In this document: positions 1-10,207 of the stretch, in pieces
Layout: each line of letters opens with the position of its first letter
How positions within the stretch are numbered: the first letter of the stretch is position 1
Position numbers and translations under genes: made by a program
The notes under the pieces: generated by a model
Told to the model about the DNA's origin: nothing
Database searches by the model: none
Seen by the model: only the letters and a program-made list of their open reading frames with translations
Assembly: GCF_007120195.1 (NCBI RefSeq)
Contig: NZ_SKOG01000119.1
Coordinates: 1 to 47,557, forward strand
DNA: 47,557 nucleotides
Direction: 5' to 3'
Origin: Aquisalimonas sp.
GTDB taxonomy: Bacteria; Pseudomonadota; Gammaproteobacteria; Nitrococcales; Aquisalimonadaceae

Positions 1-2
1 AT

Positions 3-1595
3 GGTGCGTCCATCGTTCACTTCGACGCGCGCTTGCGGCAGTCGCAAACTGACAGTGCCAGTGACCGCGCGAACATTCCGCGAGCGATGGAGACGCGGAT
101 GGGGACTCAAGGATTTGAGGTGACCAGCACCGGTCTTGCCTATCGCCGCATTCTACCCGTATGGAATGATCGGCAGCCGGTGGGTGCCGTGGAGGCCGTG
201 CTGCAACCCGGCGATCTAGTGACACTGCTGCGGCGGATCGGTGGCGACGCATTGCTGTATCACGTGCTTCTGCGCGCCGATGCCGTTCCCGAGGCGCTGA
301 GTACCGGAACGCGCGCTCAGTTCCTTCGGCCGACCGCACTCCATCCCGAGCTCCTCGAGCCTGTCCAGAGAGGCAGTCTTGGGTCGCGCCTGCCGCACTG
401 GCTGGAACAGTCGACGACGCTGCGCCGGGCGCTGGCCGAAGGTTTGCCCAGCAACGAACCGGTGACCGCCCTGGTGCGCGACGCCTACGGCCGCCATGTG
501 GCGGTGGTCATGGCGCCAGTGGTGGGTATTGGCGGTGAGCCCCTCGGTTATACCGCCGCCGAGAGTGATGCGGCCCCCATCATTGCGTGGCGCCGCCAGC
601 TTGCCGCTTCAGCGGCGCTGGTGTTTCTTTTGGTCGGCGCTTTGGGCCATGTGGGCCTGATGATGGTGCGCTCCAGGCGGGGCGCGCGTGCCTTGAGGGA
701 GCAGATCAATGCCATCACCGAGAGCATGGGTGAGGGCGTTTATGTGCTCGACGGTTCCGGGCGCGTTCGCTATGTAAATCAAGCCGCAAGCGAGCTCCTG
801 GGTTACCGGCCGGACGAGATTACTGGTGCGAAGGCCAACGCGCTGTTCTGGGACTCCGGGGGCGTGAAAGGCCAGCCCAGCCAAATCCCCGGCTGGGAGG
901 TGTTGCGCACCGGGGGCACGTACCGCAGTGACCGCCATGAGCTGCGCCGGCGCAATGGCACCAGCTTGCCGGTGTCGCTCACGGTGGCGCCGCTGCGGGG
1001 TGTCGAGCACGGGGTCGTCGCCGTGTTCCAGGACATCGCCGAGCGCGCGCGCGAACTCTCGTCGCTGAAAGAGCAGGCGGCGCGCGATCCCCTCACCGGG
1101 CTCGGCAACCGGCGCATGTTCGATGCCAGCCTGCAACGGGAGAGCACGCGTGCGCGACGCGCGCGGACTTCGTTGTCACTGCTGATGCTCGATGTCGACA
1201 ACTTCAAGCTGCTCAACGACACCTTCGGTCATCCTGCGGGCGACGACACGCTGCGACGGATCGCGGCACTCTTGCAAGGCAGCGTCACGCGAGCGGAAGA
1301 CCTGATCTGCCGGTATGGTGGCGAGGAGTTCGCCATCATTCTGCCCCTTGCCGATGCGGATGCAGCCGCACTGGTGGCGGAGCGCATCCGCGCGGCGGTG
1401 GAAGCGGCAGCCATCCCGCAGACACGCGAGGCGGGGTGCCCCATCGTCACGATGAGCATCGGCTGCGCGACGGCCACCGGCCCGAATGTCGAGCCCGCAT
1501 CGTTGCTCGCCCGAGCGGACGCGGGCGTGTATCGGGCGAAACGCCTCGGCCGCAACCGCGTCGAACGAGTAATGGAGCACGGTGGCTCCCTTTGA
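3..1595 (+). CDS. Membrane-bound diguanylate cyclase (sensor-PAS-GGDEF), 5' end outside window
   Basis: Makes the second messenger c-di-GMP from two GTP. The frame is open to the left edge, so the start is probably upstream; the first usable start in the window is TTG at 33. Counting from there, residues 1-188 look like a periplasmic sensor domain, 189-211 are a hydrophobic membrane segment, about 222-345 a PAS domain and 350-512 the GGDEF domain. The active-site signature is GGEEF at about 429-433, and RAED lies five residues before it, matching the RxxD inhibitory (I) site, so product inhibition is expected. The PAS ligand is unknown. It stands alone; the thrS promoter starts at its stop codon. 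The active-site reading is secure; the identity of the sensor domain is inferred. Confidence 0.9.
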   Translation, partial: GASIVHFDARLRQSQTDSASDRANIPRAMETRMGTQGFEVTSTGLAYRRILPVWNDRQPVGAVEAVLQPGDLVTLLRRIGGDALLYHVLLRADAVPEALSTGTRAQFLRPTALHPELLEPVQRGSLGSRLPHWLEQSTTLRRALAEGLPSNEPVTALVRDAYGRHVAVVMAPVVGIGGEPLGYTAAESDAAPIIAWRRQLAASAALVFLLVGALGHVGLMMVRSRRGARALREQINAITESMGEGVYVLDGSGRVRYVNQAASELLGYRPDEITGAKANALFWDSGGVKGQPSQIPGWEVLRTGGTYRSDRHELRRRNGTSLPVSLTVAPLRGVEHGVVAVFQDIAERARELSSLKEQAARDPLTGLGNRRMFDASLQRESTRARRARTSLSLLMLDVDNFKLLNDTFGHPAGDDTLRRIAALLQGSVTRAEDLICRYGGEEFAIILPLADADAAALVAERIRAAVEAAAIPQTREAGCPIVTMSIGCATATGPNVEPASLLARADAGVYRAKRLGRNRVERVMEHGGSL

Positions 1596-1619
1596 TCGTT
1601 CGGCCCCGGCGGGTATACT
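1591..1619 (+). promoter_or_regulatory. Sigma-70-type promoter for thrS
   Basis: TTTGAT (1591-1596) and TATACT (1614-1619) are separated by exactly 17 bases, a close match to a sigma-70 promoter. It lies 112 bases before the thrS ATG and leaves a long transcribed leader. It is the only clear promoter ahead of the thrS-infC-rpmI-rplT run. Confidence 0.65.
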
Positions 1620-1636
1620 CCCGGCCCCATCAGGAG

Positions 1637-1676
1637 GCTGGCGTCGGGCATGCCCGGTGGCTTACTCCACGCCAGC
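1637..1676 (+). promoter_or_regulatory. Stem-loop in the thrS leader, possible translational operator
   Basis: GCTGGCGT (1637-1644) pairs with ACGCCAGC (1669-1676); inside it lies the 12-base palindrome CGGGCATGCCCG (1645-1656). In E. coli, threonyl-tRNA synthetase represses its own translation by binding leader stem-loops that mimic tRNA-Thr. The position fits such a control, but I see no sequence proof of tRNA mimicry. Confidence 0.35.
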
Positions 1677-1730
1677 GCACGCGAATACACGTGGCCTCTC
1701 GTATGGGTCACCACTGTCAGGACATCAGCG

Positions 1731-3656
1731 ATGCCAGTCATCACCCTTCCGGACGGCAGTCGCCGCGAGTACCACGAACCGGTCACCATTTCCCGGGTTG
1801 CCGCCGATATCGGCAGCGGGCTGGCCAAGGCCACCCTGGCCGGGCGAGTCAACGGCGAGCTGTGCGATGCCTGTGATCTCATCCGTGACGATGCCGAGCT
1901 TCAGGTCATCACCCCGAAGGACGCCGAGGGCCTTGACATCATCCGCCATTCCTGCGCCCACATGCTCGGCCAGGCGGTGAAACAGCTCTATCCCGAAGCA
2001 CAGATGGCGATCGGGCCCGTCGTCCAGGACGGCTTCTATTACGACATCCGCTACGACGCCGGCTTCGGCCCGGACGATCTGGAGAAGATCGAGCAGCGGA
2101 TGGCCGAGCTGATCGACCAGGAATACGACGTGATCAAGGAGGTCACGCCGCGCGACGAGGTCCTGCGCATCTTCCGGGAGCGCGGCGAGGACTACAAGGC
2201 CCAGCTGGTTGAGGACATGCCCGATGTCGAGCGCATGGCCCTGTACTACCACCAGGAATACGTCGACATGTGCCTGGGTCCGCACGTGCCCAACACGCGC
2301 TTTTGCAAGGCGTTCAAGCTAACCAAGCTGGCGGGTGCCTACTGGCGCGCGGATGCCTCCAACGAGATGCTCCAGCGCATCTACGGGACCGCCTGGGGCG
2401 ACCGCAAGGCGTTGAAGGCCTATCTCAAGCGGCTTGAGGAAGCCCAGCGGCGCGATCACCGGCGCATTGCCAAGGCCCAGGATCTCTTCCATGTGCAGGA
2501 AGAGGCGCCGGGCATGGTGTTCTGGCACGACAAGGGCTGGCGCATCTATCGCGTGCTCGAGGACTATATTCGCAACCTGCTGCGCGAGCACGACTACCAG
2601 GAGGTGCGCACACCGCAGCTCGTCGATCGCAGCCTGTGGGAGAAATCCGGCCACTGGGAGAAGTTCGGTGACGACATGTTCTACACCGAATCCGAGAACC
2701 GGACTTACGCCGTGAAGCCCATGAACTGCCCGTGCCATGTGCAGATCTTCAATCAAGGGCTGAAGAGCTACCGGGATCTGCCCCTGCGCATGGCCGAGTT
2801 CGGCTCCTGCCACCGCAACGAGCCCTCCGGGACCTTGCATGGGCTGATGCGCGTACGCCACTTCGTCCAGGACGATGCCCATATCTTCTGCACCGAGGAG
2901 CAGGTGCAGTCGGAAGTGGCCGCCTTCATCGACATGGTCTTCCGTGCGTATCGGGAGCTGGGCTTCGATGATATCCTCATTGCGCTGTCGACGCGCCCGC
3001 CGAAGCGCGTGGGCGCCGATGCGGTCTGGGACAAGGCCGAAGCCGCGCTGGAGACCGCGCTTGCGAATGCCGAGCTCGACTACACGCTGCAGCCGGGCGA
3101 GGGCGCGTTCTATGGCCCCAAGGTCGAGTTCTCGCTGAAGGACTGCCTCGGCCGCGTCTGGCAGTGCGGTACCATCCAGGTCGACTTCGCGCTGCCCGGA
3201 CGCCTGGGCGCCCATTATGTGGCCGAGGACGGCAGCCGGCGCGAACCCGTGATGCTGCATCGGGCGATCCTCGGTTCGTTCGAGCGCTTCATCGGTATCC
3301 TGATCGAGGAGCACGCCGGAGCGCTGCCGCTGTGGCTGGCTCCGGAACAGGCGGTGGTGCTCAATATCACTGATCGTCAGGCGGATTTTGCCCGCGAGGT
3401 GGAAAAAACCCTTCGCACTCGGGGATTTCGAGCCTCTGCCGACTTGAGAAACGAGAAGATCGGCTTTAAAATCCGCGAGCACACATTGCAGAAGGTTCCC
3501 TACATGCTCGTCATCGGGGACCGTGAACTGGAATCCGGTTCTGTTGCCGTGCGGACCCGCTCGGGTGAGGATCTTGGCTCGATGAAGCTCGAGGCCGCGA
3601 TCGATATGCTCGAAGCGGAAGTGGCGCGGCGTATTCGTCGTACAGCGGAGGAATAA
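1731..3656 (+). CDS. thrS: Threonyl-tRNA synthetase
   Basis: Charges tRNA-Thr with threonine in the cytoplasm. The product is 641 residues, against 642 in E. coli. The start is the ATG at 1731, giving the typical beginning [10 protein letters not shown]; an in-frame upstream start at 1650 would add 27 residues of non-family sequence. Order of domains: TGS (about 1-62), editing domain with [10 protein letters not shown], class II catalytic core with the zinc-binding region around NCPCH (near 331-336), and the anticodon-binding domain at the C-terminus. infC begins 3 bases after its stop, so the two are cotranscribed. A promoter and a leader stem-loop lie just upstream. Confidence 0.97.
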   Translation: MPVITLPDGSRREYHEPVTISRVAADIGSGLAKATLAGRVNGELCDACDLIRDDAELQVITPKDAEGLDIIRHSCAHMLGQAVKQLYPEAQMAIGPVVQDGFYYDIRYDAGFGPDDLEKIEQRMAELIDQEYDVIKEVTPRDEVLRIFRERGEDYKAQLVEDMPDVERMALYYHQEYVDMCLGPHVPNTRFCKAFKLTKLAGAYWRADASNEMLQRIYGTAWGDRKALKAYLKRLEEAQRRDHRRIAKAQDLFHVQEEAPGMVFWHDKGWRIYRVLEDYIRNLLREHDYQEVRTPQLVDRSLWEKSGHWEKFGDDMFYTESENRTYAVKPMNCPCHVQIFNQGLKSYRDLPLRMAEFGSCHRNEPSGTLHGLMRVRHFVQDDAHIFCTEEQVQSEVAAFIDMVFRAYRELGFDDILIALSTRPPKRVGADAVWDKAEAALETALANAELDYTLQPGEGAFYGPKVEFSLKDCLGRVWQCGTIQVDFALPGRLGAHYVAEDGSRREPVMLHRAILGSFERFIGILIEEHAGALPLWLAPEQAVVLNITDRQADFAREVEKTLRTRGFRASADLRNEKIGFKIREHTLQKVPYMLVIGDRELESGSVAVRTRSGEDLGSMKLEAAIDMLEAEVARRIRRTAEE

Positions 3657-3659
3657 GGC

Positions 3660-4208
3660 ATCGCTCTGAAGAACAAGCGGAAGCGGTCTGCACCGGTTGA
3701 TGAAAAACCCATCAATGACAAGATTCGTACGGAGCAGGTCCGTCTGATCGACCAGGACGGCGAACAGGCCGGGATTGTCTCTCTCGAAGAGGCGCTCGAG
3801 CGGGCGGAACAGGCCGGTCTGGACCTTGTCGAGATGGTGCCGCATCCGGAAACGGCAGTTTGCCGAATCATGGATTACGGCAAACACAAGTTCGAGACGA
3901 GCAAGAAGCAGCAGGCCGCCAAGAAAAAGCAGAAGCAGGTTCAGCTCAAGGAGATCAAGTTCCGCCCCGGCACTGACGAGGGCGACTACTCCGTGAAGGT
4001 TAGAAATCTGCGGCGTTTTCTGGAGGACGGCGACCGCGGCAAGGTGACGCTTCGCTTCCGCGGCCGCGAGATGGCCCACCAGGAACTGGGGCTGAAGCTC
4101 CTTGAGCGGGTCGAGGCGGACCTCGAAGACATCGCCACCGTGGAGCAGCGCCCGAAGATGGAAGGGCGCACCATGGTCATGATGCTCGCTCCGCGCAAGA
4201 AGAGCTGA
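3660..4208 (+). CDS. infC: Translation initiation factor IF-3, AUC start codon
   Basis: Binds the 30S subunit, prevents premature 50S joining and discriminates against non-standard start codons. The 182-residue product matches IF-3 over its full length, including [13 protein letters not shown] and RFRGREMAH. No ATG, GTG or TTG exists in frame before 3834, which is deep inside the conserved N-domain. The only sensible start is ATC at 3660, 7 bases after the Shine-Dalgarno sequence GGAGGA (3647-3652). E. coli infC uses the rare AUU for autoregulation, so AUC here very likely serves the same feedback. A standard gene caller would truncate this gene. Confidence 0.95.
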   Translation: MALKNKRKRSAPVDEKPINDKIRTEQVRLIDQDGEQAGIVSLEEALERAEQAGLDLVEMVPHPETAVCRIMDYGKHKFETSKKQQAAKKKQKQVQLKEIKFRPGTDEGDYSVKVRNLRRFLEDGDRGKVTLRFRGREMAHQELGLKLLERVEADLEDIATVEQRPKMEGRTMVMMLAPRKKS

Positions 4209-4233
4209 TTCATCAAGTGGTGGAATACCGCAT

Positions 4234-4262
4234 GGCCAGCCAATGGGCTGGCCTGCTGTTTT
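4234..4262 (+). terminator. Terminator-like hairpin between infC and rpmI
   Basis: GGCCAGCC (4234-4241) and GGCTGGCC (4246-4253) form an 8-bp stem with a 4-base loop, followed after TGCTG by a run of T. It could partly terminate transcription or act in the L20-dependent control known for the infC-rpmI-rplT operon. Confidence 0.5.
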
Positions 4263-4279
4263 TTGACTGGAGACTGGCA

Positions 4280-4477
4280 ATGCCAAAGATGAAGACCAAC
4301 CGCGGCGCCGCGAAGCGCTTTGCGAGGACGGCCACGGGCCGGTTCAAGCGCAAGAAGGCGTTTGCCAACCATATTTTGACCAAGAAGGCGCAGAAGCGGA
4401 AACGCAATCTGCGCGGATTTACTTTGGTCGCACCGCAGGATCACGCCGGCGTGCGGCGTCTTCTGCCGTACAGCTGA
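4280..4477 (+). CDS. rpmI: 50S ribosomal protein L35
   Basis: Structural protein of the large ribosomal subunit, 65 residues, very basic, starting [14 protein letters not shown] and ending RRLLPYS, as typical of L35. The ATG at 4280 is preceded by GGAG; the upstream ATG at 4217 would add a non-family extension that also contains the hairpin sequence. It sits between infC and rplT as in E. coli, where L20 represses translation of this gene. Confidence 0.97.
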   Translation: MPKMKTNRGAAKRFARTATGRFKRKKAFANHILTKKAQKRKRNLRGFTLVAPQDHAGVRRLLPYS

Positions 4478-4500
4478 TCGTCCATCGGGGAGTGTGAACA

Positions 4501-4860
4501 ATGGCACGAGTAAAACGGGGCGTGACCGCCCGCGCCAAGCACAATAAGGTGCTTGCCCGCGCCAAGGGCTATTACGGTGCCCGTAGCCGCAGCTGGCGGG
4601 TCGCCAACCAGGCCGTGATCAAGGCTGGCCAGTACCAATACCGCGATCGTCGCCAGCGCAAGCGTCAGTTCCGAGCCCTATGGATCACGCGCATCAACGC
4701 GGCCGCGCGCATCAACGGGCTGTCCTACAGCCGCCTGATTGACGGCCTGAACAAGGCCGACATCGAGCTGGACCGCAAGGTCCTTGCGGATATGGCCGTG
4801 TTCGACAAGAGCGGTTTCTCGGCCGTGGCCGAGCGGGCCAAAGCCGCGCTGAACGGCTGA
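4501..4860 (+). CDS. rplT: 50S ribosomal protein L20
   Basis: Binds 23S rRNA early in 50S assembly and in E. coli also represses its own operon. The product is 119 residues, full family length, starting [18 protein letters not shown]. It follows rpmI by 23 bases and is the last gene before a strong terminator. Confidence 0.98.
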   Translation: MARVKRGVTARAKHNKVLARAKGYYGARSRSWRVANQAVIKAGQYQYRDRRQRKRQFRALWITRINAAARINGLSYSRLIDGLNKADIELDRKVLADMAVFDKSGFSAVAERAKAALNG

Positions 4861-4907
4861 TCGGGCTCGTCTCCGGATCCCGCCCCCATTCGGGAGCCGA
4901 GGAGGAA

Positions 4908-4939
4908 GGGAAAGGTGGGCCAGACCTTTCCCTTTTTTT
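4908..4939 (+). terminator. Intrinsic terminator between rplT and pheS
   Basis: GGGAAAGGT (4908-4916) and ACCTTTCCC (4924-4932) form a perfect 9-bp stem with a 7-base loop, followed by seven T. In E. coli this position holds the pheM attenuator. I find no phenylalanine-rich leader peptide here, so a plain terminator is the simpler reading. Confidence 0.85.
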
Positions 4940-4979
4940 GTGATGGTGCCGTGGCTCGCGTGCCGAGCCGCTGCCGTGA

Positions 4980-6023
<1,044 letters not shown>

Positions 6024-6136
6024 CGCGCTCCGGGGCATCGGTGGCGCGCGGAATGTGCGATTGAGCTAGGGCGTTGTTGGCGCATCCCTGGTCGTAGGGT
6101 GATTGCAGAAGCGTTAACAGGTCCCAAGGAGTCTGG

Positions 6137-8515
6137 ATGAAAATCAGCGAATCCTGGTTACGCGAGTGGCTGCCCCTGGACCTGGACACCCAGACCCTGG
6201 CGCACCGGCTGACCATGGCGGGGCTCGAAGTCGACGGCATTGAGCGCGCCGCGCCGCCGTTTCGCGGAGTGGTGGTGGCGGAGATTCTGGGCTGCGAGCC
6301 GCACCCGGATGCCGGCAAGTTGTCCGTGTGCCGGGTGGATGATGGCAGCGGCGAGTCCGTGCAGATCGTCTGTGGGGCGCCCAATGCGCGGGCCGGCCTC
6401 AAGGCGCCGTTGGCACGGGTTGGCGGTGAGCTTCCCGGGGGGGTGCGCATCACGCAGGCAAAGCTCCGCGGTGTGGAATCCTGCGGGATGCTCTGTTCCG
6501 CCCGGGAGCTCGGGTTGAGCGAGGACGCCGCCGGGCTCATGGAGCTGCCCGGCGATGCACCCCTCGGCCGTGACCTGCGGGAGTGGTTGCAGCTCGATGA
6601 CGCCGTCATCGAGGTGGATCTTACCCCGAATCGCGGCGACTGCCTGGGCATGAACGGTGTTGCCCGCGAGGTCTCGGCGCTCACCGGCGGCGACCTCATC
6701 GCCCGGGATGCAGACCCCGTACCTGCGGCGGTCGACACCACAGTGCCTATCGCGCTTCAGGACGCGCAAGCCTGCCCGCGCTATGTCGGGCGGGTGGTTC
6801 GCGGCGTGGACGTCACCGCGGCGACACCCCTGTGGTTGCAGGAGCGCCTGCGCCGGGCCGGTGTGCGCAGCCTCGGACCCGTGGTCGATGTCACCAACTA
6901 CGTCATGGTGGAGTTGGGCCAGCCCATGCATGCCTTCGACCTGGCGCGGATCAACGGCGGTATCGTCGTGCGGCAGGCGGTGGCCGGGGAACGGCTCAAG
7001 CTGATTGGCGAAGAGGTCGTCGAACTGCGCGAGGGGACGCTGGTGATTGCCGATCACCGTGGCCCGCTTGCAATGGCCGGCATCATGGGCGGGGCCGACT
7101 CGGCGGTTACTGATGGCACCGTCGACATCCTCTTCGAGAGCGCGTTCTTCGCCCCAGAGGCGCTTGCCGGGCGCGCCCGGCAGTACGGCTTGCAGACCGA
7201 CTCCTCCCATCGCTTCGAGCGCGGCGTCGACCCGCACGGGCAGGTCCCGGCCGTGGAGCGGGCGACCACACTGCTGTGCGCCATCGCCGGCGGCGATCCC
7301 GGGCCGGTGATCGAACAGGCTGATCCCGCGCATATTCCGCCGGCCCGGGAAATCCTGCTGCGGGCGGGGCGCATCCGCCAGCTGCTCGGCATGGACATGC
7401 CGCCGGAGCAGGTCGCCGATATCCTCGAGCGGCTGGGTATGACGGTCGTCGCCGAGGGCGAGCAGTGGCAGGTTACGGTGCCGGCGTACCGGTTTGATAT
7501 CGGCATCGAGGCCGATCTCATCGAGGAGCTGGCGCGGGTCTACGGTTACGAGCGCATCCCGGAGACCCGGCCAGCGACGCCGGTCACGATTCAGTCGCGC
7601 TCTGAGCGGGTGCTGCCGCTCGCGCGTCTGCGCCATGTGTTGGTTGACCGCGGCTATCAGGAGGCCGTGACCTTCAGCTTTGTGGAACCGCGGCTGCAGG
7701 AGCTGCTGGATCCGCAGCACGCCCCCGTGCCGCTCGCTAACCCCATCTCGGCCGACATGGCGGTGATGCGGACTTCATTGTGGCCAGGGCTCGTAAAAGC
7801 GGCGGTGCACAACCGGCACCGCCAGCATGTGCGCCTGCGGCTGTTCGAGACCGGATTGCGCTTCCGCGGACGACTGGATGACCTGCATCAGGAACCGGTG
7901 CTCTCGGCAATCGCCATGGGGCCGGCGCAGCCGGAGCAATGGGCGGAACCGGTCCGGCCCATGGATTTCTTCGACCTCAAGGGTGATGTGGAGGCGCTGT
8001 TCGCCTTGACCGGTCGCACTGAGGCCGTGGGTTTTGTGGCGGATCGTCACCCGGCGTTGCATCCGGGGCAGGCTGCGCGCATCGAACTCGACGGAGAGGC
8101 TGTGGGTTGGCTGGGCGCCATCCACCCGGCGTTGCATGAGGCGCTGGAACTCGACGGGGCGGCGTTTGTCTTCGAGCTGCGCCTGGAAGCCATGCAGCAG
8201 GCGATCCTGCCGGCGTTCCAGCCACTCTCACGCTTCCCCTCCATTCGGCGGGATCTGGCCATCGTGGTTGACGCGTCCATTTCCGCGGCCTCGCTGAGCG
8301 ATTGCGTACGCGCTGCGGCGGGCGAGTTGCTTCGGGATATTGTGCTTTTTGACATCTACCAGGGCAAGGGTGTGCCGGAAGGCTCGAAAAGTGTGGGTAT
8401 AGGCTTGATTTTGCAGGATTTATCGCGCACGCTTACAGATACCGATGTGGACGCGCTGCTGGCTCGTGTGGTCGACCAACTGCGCAGCGAGCTTGACGCA
8501 GAGTTGAGAGGGTGA
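6137..8515 (+). CDS. pheT: Phenylalanyl-tRNA synthetase beta subunit
   Basis: Partner of PheS; carries tRNA-binding and editing functions. The product is 792 residues (E. coli 795). In order: an EMAP/OB-fold tRNA-binding domain (about 40-150), the B3/B4 editing region, the B5 domain (about 400-475), a pseudo-catalytic core, and the C-terminal ferredoxin-fold anticodon-binding domain starting near [14 protein letters not shown] good AAGGAG site precedes the ATG. ihfA begins 4 bases after its stop. Confidence 0.97.
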   Translation: MKISESWLREWLPLDLDTQTLAHRLTMAGLEVDGIERAAPPFRGVVVAEILGCEPHPDAGKLSVCRVDDGSGESVQIVCGAPNARAGLKAPLARVGGELPGGVRITQAKLRGVESCGMLCSARELGLSEDAAGLMELPGDAPLGRDLREWLQLDDAVIEVDLTPNRGDCLGMNGVAREVSALTGGDLIARDADPVPAAVDTTVPIALQDAQACPRYVGRVVRGVDVTAATPLWLQERLRRAGVRSLGPVVDVTNYVMVELGQPMHAFDLARINGGIVVRQAVAGERLKLIGEEVVELREGTLVIADHRGPLAMAGIMGGADSAVTDGTVDILFESAFFAPEALAGRARQYGLQTDSSHRFERGVDPHGQVPAVERATTLLCAIAGGDPGPVIEQADPAHIPPAREILLRAGRIRQLLGMDMPPEQVADILERLGMTVVAEGEQWQVTVPAYRFDIGIEADLIEELARVYGYERIPETRPATPVTIQSRSERVLPLARLRHVLVDRGYQEAVTFSFVEPRLQELLDPQHAPVPLANPISADMAVMRTSLWPGLVKAAVHNRHRQHVRLRLFETGLRFRGRLDDLHQEPVLSAIAMGPAQPEQWAEPVRPMDFFDLKGDVEALFALTGRTEAVGFVADRHPALHPGQAARIELDGEAVGWLGAIHPALHEALELDGAAFVFELRLEAMQQAILPAFQPLSRFPSIRRDLAIVVDASISAASLSDCVRAAAGELLRDIVLFDIYQGKGVPEGSKSVGIGLILQDLSRTLTDTDVDALLARVVDQLRSELDAELRG

Positions 8516-8519
8516 TCGC

Positions 8520-8819
8520 ATGGCATTGACCAAAGCCGACATGGCTGAACGTCTGTTCGAAGAGCTGGGGCTGAACAAGCGCGAAGCGAAAGAGCTGGTC
8601 GAGTGCTTTTTCGAGGAAATCCGTATGTGCCTCGAAGAGGGCACTGCAGTGAAGCTGTCTGGATTCGGTAACTTTGACCTGCGCGATAAGAGCGAGCGGC
8701 CAGGACGCAACCCCAAGACCGGCGACGAGATTCCGATCTCTGCCCGGCGCGTGGTGACTTTCCGGCCGGGTCAGAAACTCAAGTCACGAGTGGAAGCCTA
8801 TGCTGGAACCGGCGAATAA
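8520..8819 (+). CDS. ihfA: Integration host factor alpha subunit
   Basis: Forms the IHF heterodimer with HimD/IhfB, bending DNA sharply for recombination, replication and transcription control. It is 99 residues, exactly the E. coli length, with the DNA-binding beta-arm segment [14 protein letters not shown] around 63-76. pheT-ihfA is the usual order. The reading overlaps the start of the next gene by 20 bases, suggesting coupled translation. Confidence 0.97.
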   Translation: MALTKADMAERLFEELGLNKREAKELVECFFEEIRMCLEEGTAVKLSGFGNFDLRDKSERPGRNPKTGDEIPISARRVVTFRPGQKLKSRVEAYAGTGE

Positions 8820-9156
8820 CCACGAACTGCCGCCGATCCCGGCGAAGCGCTACTTCACCATCGGTGAGGTGAGCGAATTGTGCGCCGTCAAACCCCACGT
8901 GCTCCGCTACTGGGAGCAAGAGTTTCCGCAGGTCAAGCCGGTGAAGCGCCGCGGAAATCGGCGCTATTACCAGCGTCAGGACGTCATTCTGATCCGACAG
9001 ATCCGCTCCCTCCTCTACGAGGAAGGCTTCACCATCGGCGGGGCGCGCCAGCGGCTCTCCGGCGATGATGCCAAGGAAGATCTCAACCAGAGCCAGCAGG
9101 TGATCCACCAGGTGAGGTTGGAGCTGGAGGCGATCGCGCAGGCCCTCAAGCGGTAG
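8800..9156 (+). CDS. MerR-family transcriptional regulator
   Basis: DNA-binding regulator of 118 residues. The winged helix-turn-helix spans about 15-85 and shows the family pattern [20 protein letters not shown] followed by [16 protein letters not shown] short C-terminal helix (about 90-118) gives dimerisation; there is no long effector domain. MerR-type genes in this position after ihfA are common in gammaproteobacteria, but the target is unknown. The ATG at 8800 lies inside ihfA. Confidence 0.9.
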   Translation: MLEPANNHELPPIPAKRYFTIGEVSELCAVKPHVLRYWEQEFPQVKPVKRRGNRRYYQRQDVILIRQIRSLLYEEGFTIGGARQRLSGDDAKEDLNQSQQVIHQVRLELEAIAQALKR

Positions 9157-9213
9157 TCACATCCGCAAGGCTTGGCCACCCCGACGCTTTTGTGTAACAT
9201 TGCGATCCGTTCT

Positions 9214-9290
9214 CGGGGTGTAGCGCAGCCTGGTAGCGCACCTGCATGGGGTGCAGGTGGTCGCAGGTTCAAATCCTGCCACCCCGACCA
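9214..9290 (+). tRNA. tRNA-Pro, anticodon GGG
   Basis: A 77-base cloverleaf: acceptor CGGGGTG/CACCCCG, D-stem GCGC/GCGC, anticodon stem CCTGC/GCAGG (9241-9245/9253-9257) with loop ATGGGGT, T-arm GCAGG-TTCAAAT-CCTGC and encoded CCA (9288-9290). The anticodon GGG (9248-9250) reads CCC/CCU proline codons. C1-G72 is characteristic of bacterial tRNA-Pro. It marks the border between conserved core and accessory DNA. Confidence 0.97.
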
Positions 9291-9298
9291 TTCGAATC

Positions 9299-9336
9299 AA
9301 GAGGCTAGGAAACCGCAAGGAAGCGGGTTCCCTCTT
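9299..9336 (+). terminator. Imperfect hairpin behind tRNA-Pro
   Basis: AAGAG (9299-9303) pairs with CTCTT (9332-9336) and GGAAACCGC (9308-9316) nearly pairs with GCGGGTTCC (9323-9331). It is a plausible tRNA terminator, although no long T-run follows. TTCGAATCA occurs on both sides (9291 and 9335). Confidence 0.4.
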
Positions 9337-9983
9337 CGAATCACGCCAGAGTCACAGCCTGGTCCTGTCACCTACCAAGACAGGGGAGCAGGCGATGTCG
9401 ACCTACGAAAAGTTCTGCGAGCACGACGGCTATGACCTGGGCAGGTAACAGGCGCAGGCGGATTGCTACCGCTACCTTGAGGCGCTGAAAACGCTCCAGG
9501 GAGAAACCATTTGCATACATCGACCATCGCTCAGGGTACGGCCCATCGAGCCGGACGTTGGCATAAGGCCATTATGCGGACTAGCGCCCGCCATAGATCC
9601 CCTCATGCGGAAGCACCCGCGGCGTGGCCCCCCGACCATAGCGCGGCGGCGGCATTAAAGAGACCATCTGTTCGCTACGGTGCATGTCCGCAGGAGAGAC
9701 GGGGCCGCATAGGGCTCCGTCTCGCTGCCACTCAGCTCCACGTCAAGGGCTCGAACTTAATCGCCTGATGTTACCGCGACGGCAGGCGGTGGATCGACAC
9801 CATGGTGTGGTCCAGCCGATAGGTGGCGTTGAGCATCTCCGGCGGGTCCCATGCGGCGCAACATCTCCTGGGGGGCATGGCACCGGTTGCCCTGCGCATG
9901 CGGGGATAGACCTTCTCCAGCGAGCTTTACGCGAGATACCTCATATGCGTAGCGCTCGCGCGCGCCGCCTGGTCGAGCGCCGC

Positions 9984-10165
9984 CAGGCGCAGCTGCTTGT
10001 GCAGGGGCGCGAGTATGAGGTGGATACGGCTCAGGTTATGGCATCCGTCGGCGAGTCACCTGCTTGGCGTACGACTGTGAGTTCGTCAGCCTCGCTTGCG
10101 CGCTGCAGGTCCTGCTGGTCACATCGGATCGAAAGGTCCTTGGCTACACTCAATCTTTAGCTTGT
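9984..10165 (+). pseudogene. Duplicated 3' fragment of a VapC-type PIN toxin
   Basis: This stretch closely matches the second half of the intact PIN-domain gene at 30232-30636. LLVQGREYEVDTAQVMA is read in one frame and YDCEFVSLA...LLVTSDRK in another, so at least one frameshift lies near 10064. The N-terminal half is absent. The second frame runs on into the DUF418 gene, so an automated start for that gene could be placed inside this remnant. Confidence 0.85.
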
Positions 10166-10207
10166 CGATCGGCAGGAGTGAGACCGCGCTACCTTGGAGC
10201 TGCCCCC

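Larger units (their letters stand above)
9291..10207. other. Accessory spacer with degraded sequence
   Basis: No intact gene is visible here. At 9394 a short reading begins MSTYEKFCEHDGYDLG and is cut by TAA at 9446; the same frame continues for about 20 protein-like residues (QADCYRYLEALKTLQGE), so it may be a dead small gene. The only identifiable piece is the vapC fragment listed separately. Confidence 0.5.

Noticed and set aside
609-1136. Long minus-strand readings across the diguanylate cyclase
   Set aside because: High GC leaves antisense frames open; they match no family, while the plus frame carries PAS and GGDEF motifs.
2319-4286. 655-codon minus reading across thrS and infC
   Set aside because: It is antisense to two conserved genes and His/Leu-rich as expected of a shadow.
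9291-9345. TTCGAATCA direct repeats as an attachment site
   Set aside because: The copies are only about 44 bases apart and do not match the tRNA 3' end, so they do not bound an island.
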